Notes under the pieces: generated by a model
The model's input: the letters and a program-made list of their open reading frames with translations, nothing else
Database searches by the model: none
Told to the model about the DNA's origin: nothing
Program-made: the position numbers and the translations under genes
In this document: positions 1-10,644 of the stretch, in pieces
How the letters are laid out: every line of letters starts with the position of its first letter
How positions within the stretch are numbered: position 1 is the stretch's first letter
Assembly: GCA_032718475.1 (NCBI GenBank)
Contig: JAUCBJ010005958.1
Span: 21,146 to 85,145 of the forward strand
Direction: 5' to 3'
From: Nemertoderma westbladi
Taxonomy: Eukaryota > Xenacoelomorpha > Nemertodermatida > Nemertodermatidae
Length of the DNA: 64,000 nt

Positions 1-130
1 CTCCGCTTAAGGTCTTGAAGATGCGGTGATCTCGTGAATGTTATGAGTGTTGTTATGTTGTGCGAGATGTGGCGGCCCAATTGTTTTGATATGGTGTGGC
101 ATAGCATTATCAATGCTATGCCGTTTATAG
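1..130 (+). mobile_element. RTE-like LINE 3' end fragment (family A)
   Basis: This stretch aligns by eye with the 3' end of the RTE-like copy at 32700-32815: both carry the segment CTTGAAGATGCGG followed by GATCT, a GTGGCG block and a GTTTTG block. It is a plus-strand tail of LINE family A that enters the window from the left. No useful reading frame is left. The 86-residue frame at 34-294 runs out of the repeat and is unlikely to be a gene. Confidence 0.6.
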
Positions 131-404
131 ATAGGAGGAATCTGGAAGATCTCAAGAGGAACTACATCAATACCTCATGTATACCTTATGCTGCTCCTGG
201 TATTAAGGCCCCGGTAGCGCTACTTCAATCATTTTTTCAAAATTTTTTTTTAATTTCATCTAGAGCAGCATCTTTATCAAGATTCAAAATTTGAAAACCT
301 TTTAGCAAGATCTGTCTTACTTCTCGAGATATTGCTGTCTGTTCGTTTTACTGTCGGTTTTTCCGTCAGTATGTCTGTCCGTCAATACTACTAGTATCGG
401 CATG

Positions 405-890
405 GTGCATTATTCACTCCATGAGGCTGCCAAAGTACAAGATTATGCACTGGCTGGTCCTCACGGCGAAAGCAATGTCCTGCAAAGCGGAGGCGAGTTT
501 GTTCTAGTGTCAAGCTTGGGGAACCAATGAGACACCTCCAATGTTATATAGTGTCTGGTTGGAGATGTTTGCATTGTACTTGACACAATGAACCCGGCGT
601 AGCATTCTTGTGAATGTGCCATCCAGAGATTTGGTGTCCTCAGCAGTTAGAGCCCAGCATGGACTCCCATAGAGGAGTACTGGAACTACTGCTGCTCTAA
701 ATAATCGGACCTTAAGTTTCCGATTAATTCTCGGTGACTTCCAACTCCTGGAAAGCCTATTCAAGGCTGCCCATGCCTTTCCCTTACGTATTCGAAGGTC
801 CTCACCTGACTTCCGGATCCATGATCCCAGGTAACAGAAGTCGTCCACATGCCCAAGCATACCATCCTGCAAGGTTGACACTGTCGATCA
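405..890 (-). pseudogene. RTE-like LINE, C-terminal part of reverse transcriptase ORF (family A)
   Basis: A 123-codon open frame at 510-881 on the minus strand encodes the region just after the RT palm, with the segments DDFCYLGSWIRKSGEDLRIR, LLYGSPCWALTAEDTKSLDG and RMLRRVHCVKYNA. These are the post-RT connection and thumb sequences of RTE-type non-LTR elements. The matching copy at 32150-32668 continues for another 45 residues. It is the downstream half of a LINE whose upstream half lies at 2127-3240; the two were separated by the insertion at about 897-2126. The element is dead. Confidence 0.8.
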
Positions 891-896
891 CAAAAA

Positions 897-2126
897 ACTA
901 ATATATATTATGGATAATTGTATTGGGGTTCGTGGGACGGCATTGGACTGGTTCACATCTTATCTCCATGGACGAACACAAGGAGTCAGGATTGGGGAGT
1001 CTTATTCAAAGCACCAAGATATTAAGTTTGGATTACCCCAAGGATCAGTGCTTGGTCCACTACTTTTTTCGATATATACTCGTTCACTATCACAGGTAAT
1101 CAGGAAATACGGTCTTTCTCTCCATTTGTATGCTGACGACACGCAGTTGTATATATCATTCAAACCTATAAATTATGTGGATGCTGTAAGTATAACCGAA
1201 AATTGTCTCAGAGATGTAAGAATTTGGATGAAGGACCATTTTTTAAAAATGAATACAGATAAAACCGAGGTACTATTACTGCAGTCACGATTTGGTGACC
1301 AAGTTGCCCCCATCAAAGTTAATATTGGAAATGATTTTATATCTAACAGCGATCACGCACGAAATATAGGTTTCATCATGGACTCGCACCTTACCTTTAA
1401 AAAACAAATCTCCAATGTTGTACGAGACTCGTTCTACCATCTTCGGAACCTATCTAAAATCAAGCGATATCTCTGCAAACCCGACTTAGAAATCTTAATA
1501 CATGCTTTCATTACAAGTAAATTGGATAATAATAATTCTCTTTATTATGGATTGCCTTCCAAATATATGAAAAAGCTGCAATATGTACAAAACTCTGCCG
1601 CGCGACTATTAGAAAGTGTCAAGAAGCGAGAACACATAACTCCCGTTCTAAAACGACTTCATTGGCTCCCTATTATTAGACGGGTGGAATTCAAATTGGC
1701 AATGTTGTGCTATAAGTGTCTGAATGGCTTGGCACCGCACTATCTCAGCGACTTATTGACGCCATACACACCCGGTAGAGAATTACGCTCGAGCGCGGGT
1801 AATCTTTTGGTAACCCCTCGGTACTCGCTAGAGAACTATGGCAGGCGCGCATTCTCCATTGCCGGGCCACGTGTTTGGAATTCACTACCTTATGGCGTGC
1901 GATCAGCCACCACATTGACAACTTTTAAATCGAAACTGAAAACTGTTTTATTTCAACGCGAGTACCATGATGCGCCTTTTTAACTCATTTTAACTCATTG
2001 TATATATGTTTTTATGTCAACATGTTTTTACTGTTTTTTACCGTATTGTTAATTTTTATTCAAAAGCGCCTTGAAATATGCCTAGAAAGGCGCTATATAA
2101 ATAAATATATATTATTATTATTATTA
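897..2126 (+). mobile_element. CR1/L2-like LINE insertion with ATT-repeat tail
   Basis: This is the extent of the inserted element. The left limit is where similarity to the RTE copy at 32 kb stops (near 890). The right limit is the ATT repeat, after which RTE sequence resumes at about 2127. Position and orientation show it arrived after the RTE copy. Confidence 0.75.
910..1983 (+). CDS. CR1/L2-group LINE, 5'-truncated reverse transcriptase ORF
   Basis: A 357-codon open frame encodes the second half of a non-LTR reverse transcriptase. RT motif B is at residues 41-50 (GLPQGSVLGP) and motif C is YADD at residues 74-77. The C-terminal block has HWLPI near residue 251, then SDLLTPYTP and VWNSLP, typical of CR1/L2-type elements. 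RT motif A and the whole endonuclease are missing, so the copy is truncated at about 897, as expected of incomplete target-primed reverse transcription. The rest of the frame is undamaged, which suggests a fairly young insertion. It lies inside the older minus-strand RTE copy. The 3' end shows a GGCGCTATATAAATAAA-like motif and an ATT microsatellite ending near 2126, a common CR1/L2 tail. It encodes no host function. Confidence 0.85.
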   Translation: MDNCIGVRGTALDWFTSYLHGRTQGVRIGESYSKHQDIKFGLPQGSVLGPLLFSIYTRSLSQVIRKYGLSLHLYADDTQLYISFKPINYVDAVSITENCLRDVRIWMKDHFLKMNTDKTEVLLLQSRFGDQVAPIKVNIGNDFISNSDHARNIGFIMDSHLTFKKQISNVVRDSFYHLRNLSKIKRYLCKPDLEILIHAFITSKLDNNNSLYYGLPSKYMKKLQYVQNSAARLLESVKKREHITPVLKRLHWLPIIRRVEFKLAMLCYKCLNGLAPHYLSDLLTPYTPGRELRSSAGNLLVTPRYSLENYGRRAFSIAGPRVWNSLPYGVRSATTLTTFKSKLKTVLFQREYHDAPF

Positions 2127-3240
2127 AGGATGAGCTTATGCTCATCCGACCAGAGACTTGCTGAGACTTTCAAAGTTAACTGTCAAAATTTTGGTCTTTC
2201 TGGAGTTAATAAAAAGACCAACACTAGAAGCAGCATGTTCTAATGAGCTGAGGAGCCGTTGGGCTCCCTCTAGAGATTCTGAGAGTACTCCTAAGTCATC
2301 AGCAAACTCTAGATCAGTTAGGTACTTGGCAGGAATTCCTCGACTTCTGGAGCCAGTAGGTGGAGTTATCATCACCCCATCATCATTATGATGATCTAAG
2401 GACATGCGTAGAACATAGTCAACCACAATTATGAACAAGAATGGTGTAAGTGTGTCTCCCTGGAGGACGCCCCATAACACTTCAAATGGTCTGTGTCACC
2501 ATCAACAGTAGACACAAATGTTGTCGAACCATCGTATACTGATCTGATTGCTGCAATAATTTCATCAGGAATCCCATATAATGAAAGTATGCTGAACATA
2601 CGTGAGCGGGAGACTGAATCAAAGGCCTTGAAGATGTCAACAAAGATAACTTCAAGTGTAGACAGGCAACTTCATGTCTTTCTTTTTTGATAACTATTCA
2701 ATTATCCTTCTAAGTGCCAAAATGGGCTCCATGGTCCCACGACCTTTACGAAACCCATTCTGATTTCCACGGAGCAGTCTCTCAATGGGATCCCTGATGC
2801 GATTTAATCGAATTCTATTGTATAGCTTTGCAGCAATCGAGATCAATGAGATTCCCAGAAAAGAACAATAGAGTGTTAGGTTGCCCTTCTTGGGAACTGG
2901 CACCTTACTTATTTGTTTTCATTTCTTGTGGGACTCTTGTTGTTCGGTACATGTCTACTATGATGGGATAGATGAGCTCTAAACACTCAGGTATTTTAAA
3001 GACCTCAGGGGAACACTATCTACTCCACTGGCACGATTGGTCTTAATGCTCTTTGCAGCAGCCTTCACTTCTGCAAAGGAGATATCGCCAATGGGAATAT
3101 CTGGGAGAACAGACTCAGACACTTTTACTTCTATAATAGTCCGTCAATAAAAACATACGATCTGTCTAAAAAATGTCCTGTATGGGTTTTCGTGGTCGGT
3201 GAATTCATTTCTGATGTCTTTAATCAAATTTGGCATCGTC
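2127..3240 (-). pseudogene. RTE-like LINE, reverse transcriptase fingers and palm (family A)
   Basis: This is the upstream half of the LINE whose downstream half is at 405-890. Reading from 3240 down, the minus strand encodes an interrupted series. The segment PVPKKGNLT with ISIAAKLYNRI and NGFRKGRGTMEPILALRRII (2694-2903) is RT domains 1-2. A KAFDS-type palm motif follows near 2600. The 112-codon frame at 2142-2480 has VLQGDTLTPFLFIIVVDYVL (motif B) and LEFADDL (motif C). The frame changes between these blocks, so no functional protein is made. Plus-strand frames over this region are shadows. Confidence 0.8.
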
Positions 3241-3540
3241 GGTTCTGCGCCCATGTGAAGAATACCAGGATTTCACTTTTCGGTCGACTTTTTATTGGAT
3301 TTTTATATATGAAGATTTTTAATTTTTTTTTAATTTATCTTTATTAAGTGTTTTATAGCGCTTATTTCTGTCTTATAACCTGTACATATACTAAATCGTT
3401 TATTGTTTTGGTTAGAATCAGCCCTTGTGTAACCTGTGTTTTTGGTGAAAACCTGGTATTCTTCACATGGGGGCAACTGCAAAGGAAAATATAACGGCAG
3501 AAAGTCTGGTATTCTTCACATGGGCCTTTTGTCTGTATGC
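3241..3540. repeat. Short inverted and direct copies of a GGTATTCTTCACATGGG word
   Basis: The word GGTATTCTTCACATGGG occurs at about 3456 and 3510 in direct orientation, and its complement CCCATGTGAAGAATACC starts near 3250. Around 3390-3440 there is also a copy of a dispersed sequence containing TTTATTGTTTTGGTTAGAAT. No gene is visible. Confidence 0.5.
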
Positions 3541-4613
3541 CTGTCAGTCTGTCTGTCAAAATATAACCGACAGTCTGACAGCCAAACAGACAATTTGGAA
3601 GTCATCAAATGTTAAAATTGACACTCGAAATTAATTCTGCGACCAGGAAAACCCCTATAGGTAAACTTTTAGCTCAATGCTGTGCCTTTTTCTAATATTT
3701 GTCAGACAGACAAGTCGGATGGTCCATGGTCAGAAAGACCGACAGACAGACATACAGACAAACTAGATTTCATTAAAATTGAAAATTGACCTCAGAAATG
3801 AAATCAGCGACCAGGAAAACCGCCACAGCAAAATTCTTGACATGGTTTTATGCTTTCTTGTTGATAGATATATATTGATAGACTTTCTCACATATTAACA
3901 GACAATTTTTGCGCGGGAAGGTTCAAATTTTAAAGGCAATTATCTCGGAATGGTATTTTTTGGCCTAAAAAAAGCTTCAGACAATTTAATTTTCAACAAA
4001 TTTTCAAAAATTTTGCTCAGAGGGGTTCTCAGATGTGCTCTCTTCAGATATCTCGATCTCGAATTCTCATTGTTTTTTCCAATAAGGAAATAAATGGCCA
4101 AAATTGAATCAAATATTGATAATTTTTAATTTGTCACATTTAAACAATAAACAAAACAAAAAACAGCACCAAAGTGACAATTGTTAATTAATTTTAGAAA
4201 TTTTGCTTCGAGATATCGAAAGAGCATAAATTTTTGATGCGATTTGAAAAATTAAAAAGAAAAATACTCAAGATTGAATCTGCGGAAGGTTTTTGGATTT
4301 TTGTCAAAAATTTGTCAATATTAATTTTTCCAAATTTTTGAAAAATTTGAATTTTTTATTTTTATTCATAATTACAAATCTTCCATTGACCTTCATACAA
4401 ATATTATAGGAAGGGATATAGGGGTCTTTACCGCGAATGATAAGTTTATTTTACCGAAAATAACTTATCTTTTATTGGCGCAATTGTAGGACTAATACCT
4501 CTAAATACAGTTTGCCAACACATTGTTACTATCAATAACCTTCATACAAAGTTATGGTCGTTTCTGACAATGAGAAGTTGCTCTAACAAGACAATATAAT
4601 AATTATGTTCATG
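3541..4613. other. AT-rich non-coding flank of the TTAA element
   Basis: The sequence is very AT-rich with GACAGACAGAC-type runs and many short A and T tracts. A sequence containing ATAGGAAGGGAT and GGGGTCTTTACC occurs at about 4408-4436 and again at about 4761-4790, and a GCCAACACATTGTTACTATC block occurs at about 4513 and 4810. This points to a local partial duplication reaching past the element's right end. No coding signal is seen. Confidence 0.4.
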
Positions 4614-5040
4614 TAGCGCTACCGGGGCCTTAATGTTATTCTCAGTGGACGGACACGGGTTAGCATTAATGTGCAATGATCTGACATAGTTTGTTGTACA
4701 GTTTGTGAAATTGTTGTATAAAGTCTAGTTTCTAGTATCAGTGGATGTTATGGTGTTTATTATAGGAAGGGATCTAGGGGTCTTTACCTCAAGTACGACA
4801 AATACAGCTTGCCAACACATTGTTACTATCGATGTTATGGTGGGTGGATCGGTAAGATATTATTTATATATATTTAATTTACTGCTAAAAACGAAGATGG
4901 TTATAAGATAAGTAGTTAAACATTTCTATAATTATCTTTAAAGCAGCACCGAAATTAAATATTTAAAACATTAATCAAACAATTAAATTATTGATTATAT
5001 TCCCTTATACTTGAGGAAATTACATTAGTACTCCAATAAG

Positions 5041-5925
5041 TTATTTTATCTTGCAAGAACTCTTTAGAGTTTCCTTATCACACTTTTTGTCATAGATACC
5101 ATCATCGGGACATATGTTTCCATCGTCTTTATCGCTTCCAGGAACCTCACAGGCTGGCTGCAGTAAACCCAAACTATACTGACCATCTTTTGGAGTAGCT
5201 TCTGGAGCCTGGAAACAAAACGACGGTTTTCCGGTCTCTTCCAACACGTTAGTCGGGCCACGAACAGCGCAACTACGCAGATAATCACGAGCTAGCCCTG
5301 ACTCGACCTTCCTCATCTCCAACCTACAACCCCACGTCACTATGACATAGGGTCGTTGCCGAGAAACCAATTTCGATGGCGTAATGATGTGTTTCCTAAG
5401 ACAAGAACGAGCTACTGCCTTCAATTCATCAACCTGTTGTTTTGAAGCGCATGGATGGTATAGAAACACAGCAGCCCCATGTTCCAATGAGTGGATCCAT
5501 CTTTGTGGTGGGCAATATTCATATTCCCCATAGCGTGGCCACAATGGGCGATGGGGACCGCTCATCGGTAACCCATGGTAACAAATTTCCTCCGATAGAC
5601 ATTTGTGAAGAGGCTCTTTTGTTTCGTTTTCACAAATTATTTCCGAGATGATTTCCTCATCACTTGATTCCTCGGAACTTTCTTCACTCGAGTCGGAGGC
5701 TTCATCACAGCTGTAGGCCTCCTTATTGCAGTACCAGTCAACCTCGATCCCATGATTAGCATCATCACAGTCGCTGTCTGAAATACCCATAGAGATACCA
5801 CCATGCTCCGTGTCTGCAGGATTGATCGCACTACCTGAATTAGCATCAATGGCGAACAATGCAGTGTTCATAGAGAGCGCGAATATAGCAGCCAAATAAA
5901 GTCTAAAGAGATAGCCCATTATCAA
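5041..5925 (-). CDS. DUF3105 secreted protein, TP53I13-like
   Basis: A 294-codon intronless frame. Residues 1-25 form a signal peptide (hydrophobic core LYLAAIFALSMNTALFA). Residues 77-91 are an acidic serine-rich stretch (SDSSEESSEESSDEE). Residues 130-220 hold the DUF3105 hallmark, with CPPQRWIHSLEHGAAVFLYH at 138-157 and the later VIVTWGC block at 195-200. The His-x2-Glu-His-Gly pattern and the following YHPC are shared with tumour protein p53-inducible protein 13. About 14 cysteines fit an extracellular or luminal protein. Vertebrate relatives are longer and membrane-anchored; no transmembrane segment is visible after the signal peptide here, so this form may be secreted or C-terminally shortened. 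The start at 5925 gives the signal peptide directly; Met3 is an alternative. The biochemical role of the family is not established. The lack of introns could mean a retrocopy, but the frame is undamaged. Confidence 0.65.
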   Translation of the reverse strand: MIMGYLFRLYLAAIFALSMNTALFAIDANSGSAINPADTEHGGISMGISDSDCDDANHGIEVDWYCNKEAYSCDEASDSSEESSEESSDEEIISEIICENETKEPLHKCLSEEICYHGLPMSGPHRPLWPRYGEYEYCPPQRWIHSLEHGAAVFLYHPCASKQQVDELKAVARSCLRKHIITPSKLVSRQRPYVIVTWGCRLEMRKVESGLARDYLRSCAVRGPTNVLEETGKPSFCFQAPEATPKDGQYSLGLLQPACEVPGSDKDDGNICPDDGIYDKKCDKETLKSSCKIK

Positions 5926-6502
5926 GTTTGACTATATCATATTATATTAATTCACACAACACAGCTCGTTGTGATTTAACAACTAAATTAAAGTATTAAA
6001 TTACTGATTATATACCTCTTTGTTTTCAAAAGTACTTTATCATTTATTTATTTGTTATTATACCTTTTGCCACCCATAGCCAATTACTGGCGAACCCTTT
6101 CAGGTTGGCTGTAACTGTTGTAAAATACGGATTTGAAGTAAAATATAGCAATTTATGCAAAATCTGGCATTTTTTTGGGACTTAGGGAACATTTATCCTT
6201 ATCTTAATGTATCTTTAGATTTCATGTGACCCAAATATGTTTGAATGCCCCCAATTTTCATGCAGTCCAAGACACAGGTACATAGGGATATTTCACGAAA
6301 AAGTTGTTGGGTTTGGGGGTAACAAGATGCCCTGAATCGAGCCGCGGGGTGTTTTTGTTGAAAATGTGGAAACGGTCGATGGAGGGATGAAGTTATCCAA
6401 TATGAGCCTAATTTGAAAGCAGGAGCTATTGGCTATGGCAGAAGTGATGTCATAAAATATGGAAATCTGCCTGTAGGCTATGGAGAGTGATTCAAATACA
6501 TA
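5926..6502. other. Intergenic sequence upstream of the DUF3105 gene
   Basis: This should hold the promoter and 5' leader of the minus-strand gene. AT-rich TATAT-like words lie at 5930-5950 but no convincing TATA or initiator can be assigned. Nothing else is recognised. Confidence 0.3.
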
Positions 6503-6506
6503 TTAA

Positions 6507-7996
6507 CCCTATTAGTACCGGGCTATAAAATGTTGTACAAATACCGGGGGTGTGGTCATATTGACCCCTCACTCAAAAATCTACAAATTTTAACAAAACG
6601 TCCGATTTTTTGTTTGTCGTAGATCTCACTAGTACAAATCCGACCGAGAAAAAAATGTCGAATAGAAGTACTGGGGTGGTAATATTGCAGCACCAAAATT
6701 ACAAGTAGTGCACAATTTTCATAAAATTTGAAAGTTATAATTTTCGGCTAATTGTTTTTCAATACAGGTTTTTTGGGCGCAAAATCCATTGGAAACTGTT
6801 TAAAAATGATCTGATTACTATGAATGGCTGTTTTAGTCCTCTACTTATGCAAAAAATGAAAAAAACAAGTAACCATCAGTTTTCAGTTTGAACACAACAT
6901 TTTTAATTCACTTATACGATGCTATAAATTCACATTTTTTAGGTTATCTTGGGCGCTGATTCTAATGGAATACATTTCTAATTTGCTAGATCACTGCTAA
7001 TTGTATTTTAAAAGTACAAGTTTGAGATGTCCAGTGCTGTTTTTATTGATTCCATCGGATTCAGGACCCTCATAAACCCGTATAACGCAAGAAAGAAAAA
7101 TGATACTATCCTTTGATCAAATTTGCTTATTTTCAAAAATTTGGTGCTGGCACAACAATTTTCACCCACCGGCGAAAAATACAGGTTTGAAAACTCTTAT
7201 GGAATTTGTACATATTCCATTGAATTCAGAACCTTAACAAACCCATATAACGCAAGAAACAAGGCGATACAATCAATTAATATATTTGGTGGTTTTCAAA
7301 ATTTGGTGCTAGCACAAAATTTTCCACCCAGTTCCGAAAAATACAAGTTTGAGATGTCTAGTTAGATAATTATTTATTTCATTGAATTCAGAATCGCCAT
7401 AAACCTCTAAAACGCGAGAAATAAGTTGTCAAAATCAATTTAACTATTGAATGGATTTTCAAAATTTTGTGCTGGCACCAAATTTTGCACACTTTTTTGC
7501 ACACAATTTTGATACTCCTGGTGCAACTCGTATATATTCCATCGAAATCTGAGCCCCAAAAAACCCCTATTGCGCAAAAAAAGGTTCAAAAAATCAATTT
7601 ACGAAATTGACATATTTCAAAATTTGGTACTAGCACCAAAATTGGCACCCGCCGAAAAAAACAAGTTTGAAATTTCTAAATTTATTTAGAAGAATTCCAT
7701 ATAATTGCAATCACCAAAAAAACCGGTGTAAATAAAAAATAGAGATGTTACAAATAATATTTAATGAAATGTAATATTCAAAAAACGCCTCAAAAAAAGT
7801 GCCAAAAGAAGGGTTAAAAAATGGTGCTATAACTCGAAAACTTCCCAATATTTTTGAAAACCGTTTTCACTATTACGAAGACAATAGATTTTTAGGTAAA
7901 GTAACAAAATTTCAGATCCCCAACTGCGTTTGTTTCAGAGTTAATACAAAAAAACCACGGGAGGGGTCATATTGACCCACCCCGGGTTTAATAGGG
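6507..7996 (+). mobile_element. Non-autonomous piggyBac-like element, complete copy
   Basis: TTAA at 6503-6506 is followed by CCCTATTAGTACCGGG, and the right end is the complement of CCCTATTAAACCCGGGG followed by TTAA at 7997-8000. A TTAA duplication and inverted repeats starting CCC are the signature of piggyBac transposons. Just inside each end sits a GGTCATATTGACCC palindrome. The interior (1.49 kb) is AT-rich and has repeated words around CAAAATTTGGTGCTGGCAC near 7135, 7300, 7455 and 7618, but no transposase frame. A second copy lies reversed at 15704-17135. Confidence 0.75.
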
Positions 7997-8000
7997 TTAA

Positions 8001-9427
8001 ATGTCAATCTTTCCACACCTGTTTTATAACAATATGAGAGATTCTTGTGCGTCTTTTGCTATTCATGAAGAGGAACGTTCACAAAATGAAAAGAAGTTTG
8101 ATCTCACACTTTATTAAACTACAACATTTCCCACTTTATTAAACTACAACATTTCCAAATTTAATTAAACTACGTTTCAGCTAAATTTTCCGACCTTCAA
8201 AGACTAATAATCTGCTTGTTATAAAGTCATCCTTATAATATCAAATCTACCAGAAAAGGACAAATTTTGGTTTAACTTTCAAGAGTTTTAATTAAATTGT
8301 CGAGAATTTTATGTAAAATACAAAACGACATTTTATTAAAAGTTTGGCATTTGGCAGCATTTTGGTCAAATAAAATTTACGGTGTTCATGAAATAATAAT
8401 AATAGGTCTATAATATCATAGATATCTTTATCACGAGCATATTGGAGTTTTGCTTTGATTATCAAAAAAATTCATCATAAATCTGTTCATATTCCCATGA
8501 TTCACTGCCATTATTTATCATATAGATAAATGATAACAATTCTGAATAGGCCTACATATTTATATATCTGATAAACAATGACAACATCTCGAAGGATACA
8601 ACCAAATTTGGTCAGTTCTCATGTTGGTTAAGGGCCCCCCTATTGTTGCATTATAGCCATATTACACGATTCCGCCCTCATCAATAACGTCATGGAGTCA
8701 ACCATGACTTTATTTTATTTATTTACGTTAAACATTATGGCCATGTATGGCCATTTCCCATGACTCTAGAACTATCATTCAGACTCAGGAGTCCATAATA
8801 ATGTGGGGCGAGTCAAAACTGCGAGCCATCAGCAAACTGTTTTAATTATACTTGGCCATTTTCTGAAAGTCTGTGTTGGGGTGTGTGTGTCAGTGTGTCG
8901 GAAGCCATAATATTGTCGGAAGCCAATATCAGAATAGGCCTATATAACTAGCCATAGTATAATTATAACTGTTCTCTTAGATGTCTTGCAGCTTTTGCTG
9001 CACGAACGCCCCACACGTGTACCGTGTGTACTGCATTGTACTGCACAACATCAGCTTTTACATGCTTGACAACAACACACTGATCTGTTTCTGATTCTGA
9101 TCTGATAACATTCTGATCTGTGTGAGGTTGGAAATATAAATCTCGTGCCAAATAGAAAGAGGAATCACCTTCTCCAATTTACTTTCAGTTAATTTGGCCA
9201 CTTTTCTATAGAGCCTGGTCCACTGTGACACGGTGCGGCTGTTTTATCAAATGTTCTAAAACATTAACAACGGCAACCACATTGTTCAACAGTTCCTTCC
9301 TTGAACCTTTGCGCATAACCGCATCTTGATTACCATAAACACAACAAGCAAGGTGCAGTTCACCCAAATGCAAAGTAAAATTTGCGGGTAACCTGCGGTA
9401 TACACTATACAGTTCTTCTCTCTATAT
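8001..9427. other. Intergenic AT-rich sequence
   Basis: A 25-bp sequence containing ACTTTATTAAACTACAACAT is repeated directly near 8105-8155, with a third partial copy after it. TAGGCCTA occurs at 8547 and 8935. No frame longer than about 60 codons looks real and no RNA gene is recognised. Confidence 0.3.
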
Positions 9428-9877
9428 ATTTAATCCAAAATTATTGGCCGTCGATTCGATCTTAGAATTCAGACCAAAAGGCTTTTTATAGTCAGTAAAT
9501 ACACTTCCTTAAAATCATCACTCACTCGCAGCTACTTCCTTCTCTCATATGGACGACTTACTTTTCACTTCCTTTACCGGTGTTATTTTATGATTATGAT
9601 TACGGCCACAATGATTAATTATACACTTTAACTATAAATTTAGGCGGACAGCTACTTCCTTCTCTCATATGGACGACTTATATTTCACTTCCTTTATGAT
9701 GACCAGGAGTGATAGTGCAGGACCAAGAAAGAGGAAGTGAAATAAGTCATCCATGCGAGACAAGGAAATAGTGCTAGTAGGAGAGGGTTTTAGGAAGTTT
9801 TCTTTACTGACTATAACTATAAGCCTTTTGGGTTGAATTGTAAGAATTTTGAGACTGCCAATTATTTTGGATTAAAT
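9428..9877. mobile_element. Fold-back (MITE-like) element
   Basis: The left end (ATTTAATCCAAAATTATTGG) pairs with the right end (complement of ATTTAATCCAAAATAATTGG). Pairing continues inwards through CCAAAAGGCTT and the TATAGTCAGTAAA blocks, then through CACTTCC, giving imperfect arms of well over 100 bp. A block containing CTACTTCCTTCTCTCATATG is also directly repeated at about 9531 and 9650. No ORF is present. The structure is a non-autonomous DNA element or fold-back; the superfamily is not clear because no target duplication is evident. Confidence 0.6.
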
Positions 9878-10620
9878 GTTTTGAATGCTATTTGAAGATA
9901 ATAATTTATTACTCGGGAAAACGTATAATTTTTTCACTAATCTCGAGGTATTTCAATTAGCGAATGCCAGCGAGTTTAATTAAGGGTCGAGATAAATCGA
10001 AAAAAATAATGTTCTACGTTTTTTCCCATGTAATACAGTACGTAATTTTATTTGTAATTTTAATACGTAATTTGTACGTGTTTTAAATACGTACTTTTGT
10101 TGCTTTTAAGTCTTTAATAAAAGATAGAACGAAATAGTGTTAGAAAATAAATTGAATTGCAGTGTTTTACTAAATTTCTTCCTTAGATACTATAACAGCT
10201 TTTGAATGTGTGCATAAAATAATAAATATCGTACAACACAATTTAACAATTTAAAGTAAATCAAATATCTCGAATGTTCTACATTAATTAACTCAAATAA
10301 ATAATTATTATTAATCTGCCTAGACTTTATTTTTGCGCACGTTTGTGGACAAAATGGGGATATTTTAAAGATAACGTTTATTTATATAGCTATACAGTAA
10401 CTTAAGGTTATTATTAGAATCACATAGTTTATTACTGTATTTAAATTTGAATGAATGATATTATTTATGACTTTATTATGTAATATATAAGTGATAATGT
10501 ACAGTTTGAGTACTGCAGTAGGCCTAGTGCTGTTTGGTTTTTGCTAATAAACACTTTAATCTACTCTAAAATTTAACGATATAATATTTTATATATTTGA
10601 TATTTTGTTGATGAGTTCAG
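9878..10620. other. AT-rich sequence upstream of the GC-rich retroelement ORF
   Basis: Strongly AT-rich with many ATACGT and TTTATT words and no gene. It may contain the 5' untranslated region of the retroelement, but the composition switches abruptly only near 10610, so the element probably starts there. Confidence 0.3.
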
Positions 10621-10644
10621 TTTCGTGACCGCGAGTCTCTCTCC

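Larger units (their letters stand above)
205..4635. mobile_element. TTAA-flanked element with terminal inverted repeats, filled by nested LINEs
   Basis: The segment starts at 205 with TTAA followed by GGCCCCGGTAGCGCTAC. It ends at 4614-4635 with the exact reverse complement, including TTAA, so the match is 22 bp and perfect. A TTAA at both ends fits the target duplication of piggyBac or Kolobok transposons; a GG start leans towards Kolobok. No transposase is visible. The terminal parts (about 230-400 and 3540-4610) hold AT-rich DNA with GACAGACAGAC-type runs. A similar segment lies at 27950-28090, so this is a repeated family. Its middle is occupied by an RTE-like LINE that was later split by a CR1/L2-like LINE. 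The ends are seen directly; the superfamily is inferred. Confidence 0.6.

Noticed and set aside
2493-2690. Plus-strand 65-codon frame (MSPSTVDTN...)
   Set aside because: It is antisense to the RT palm of the minus-strand RTE-like LINE.
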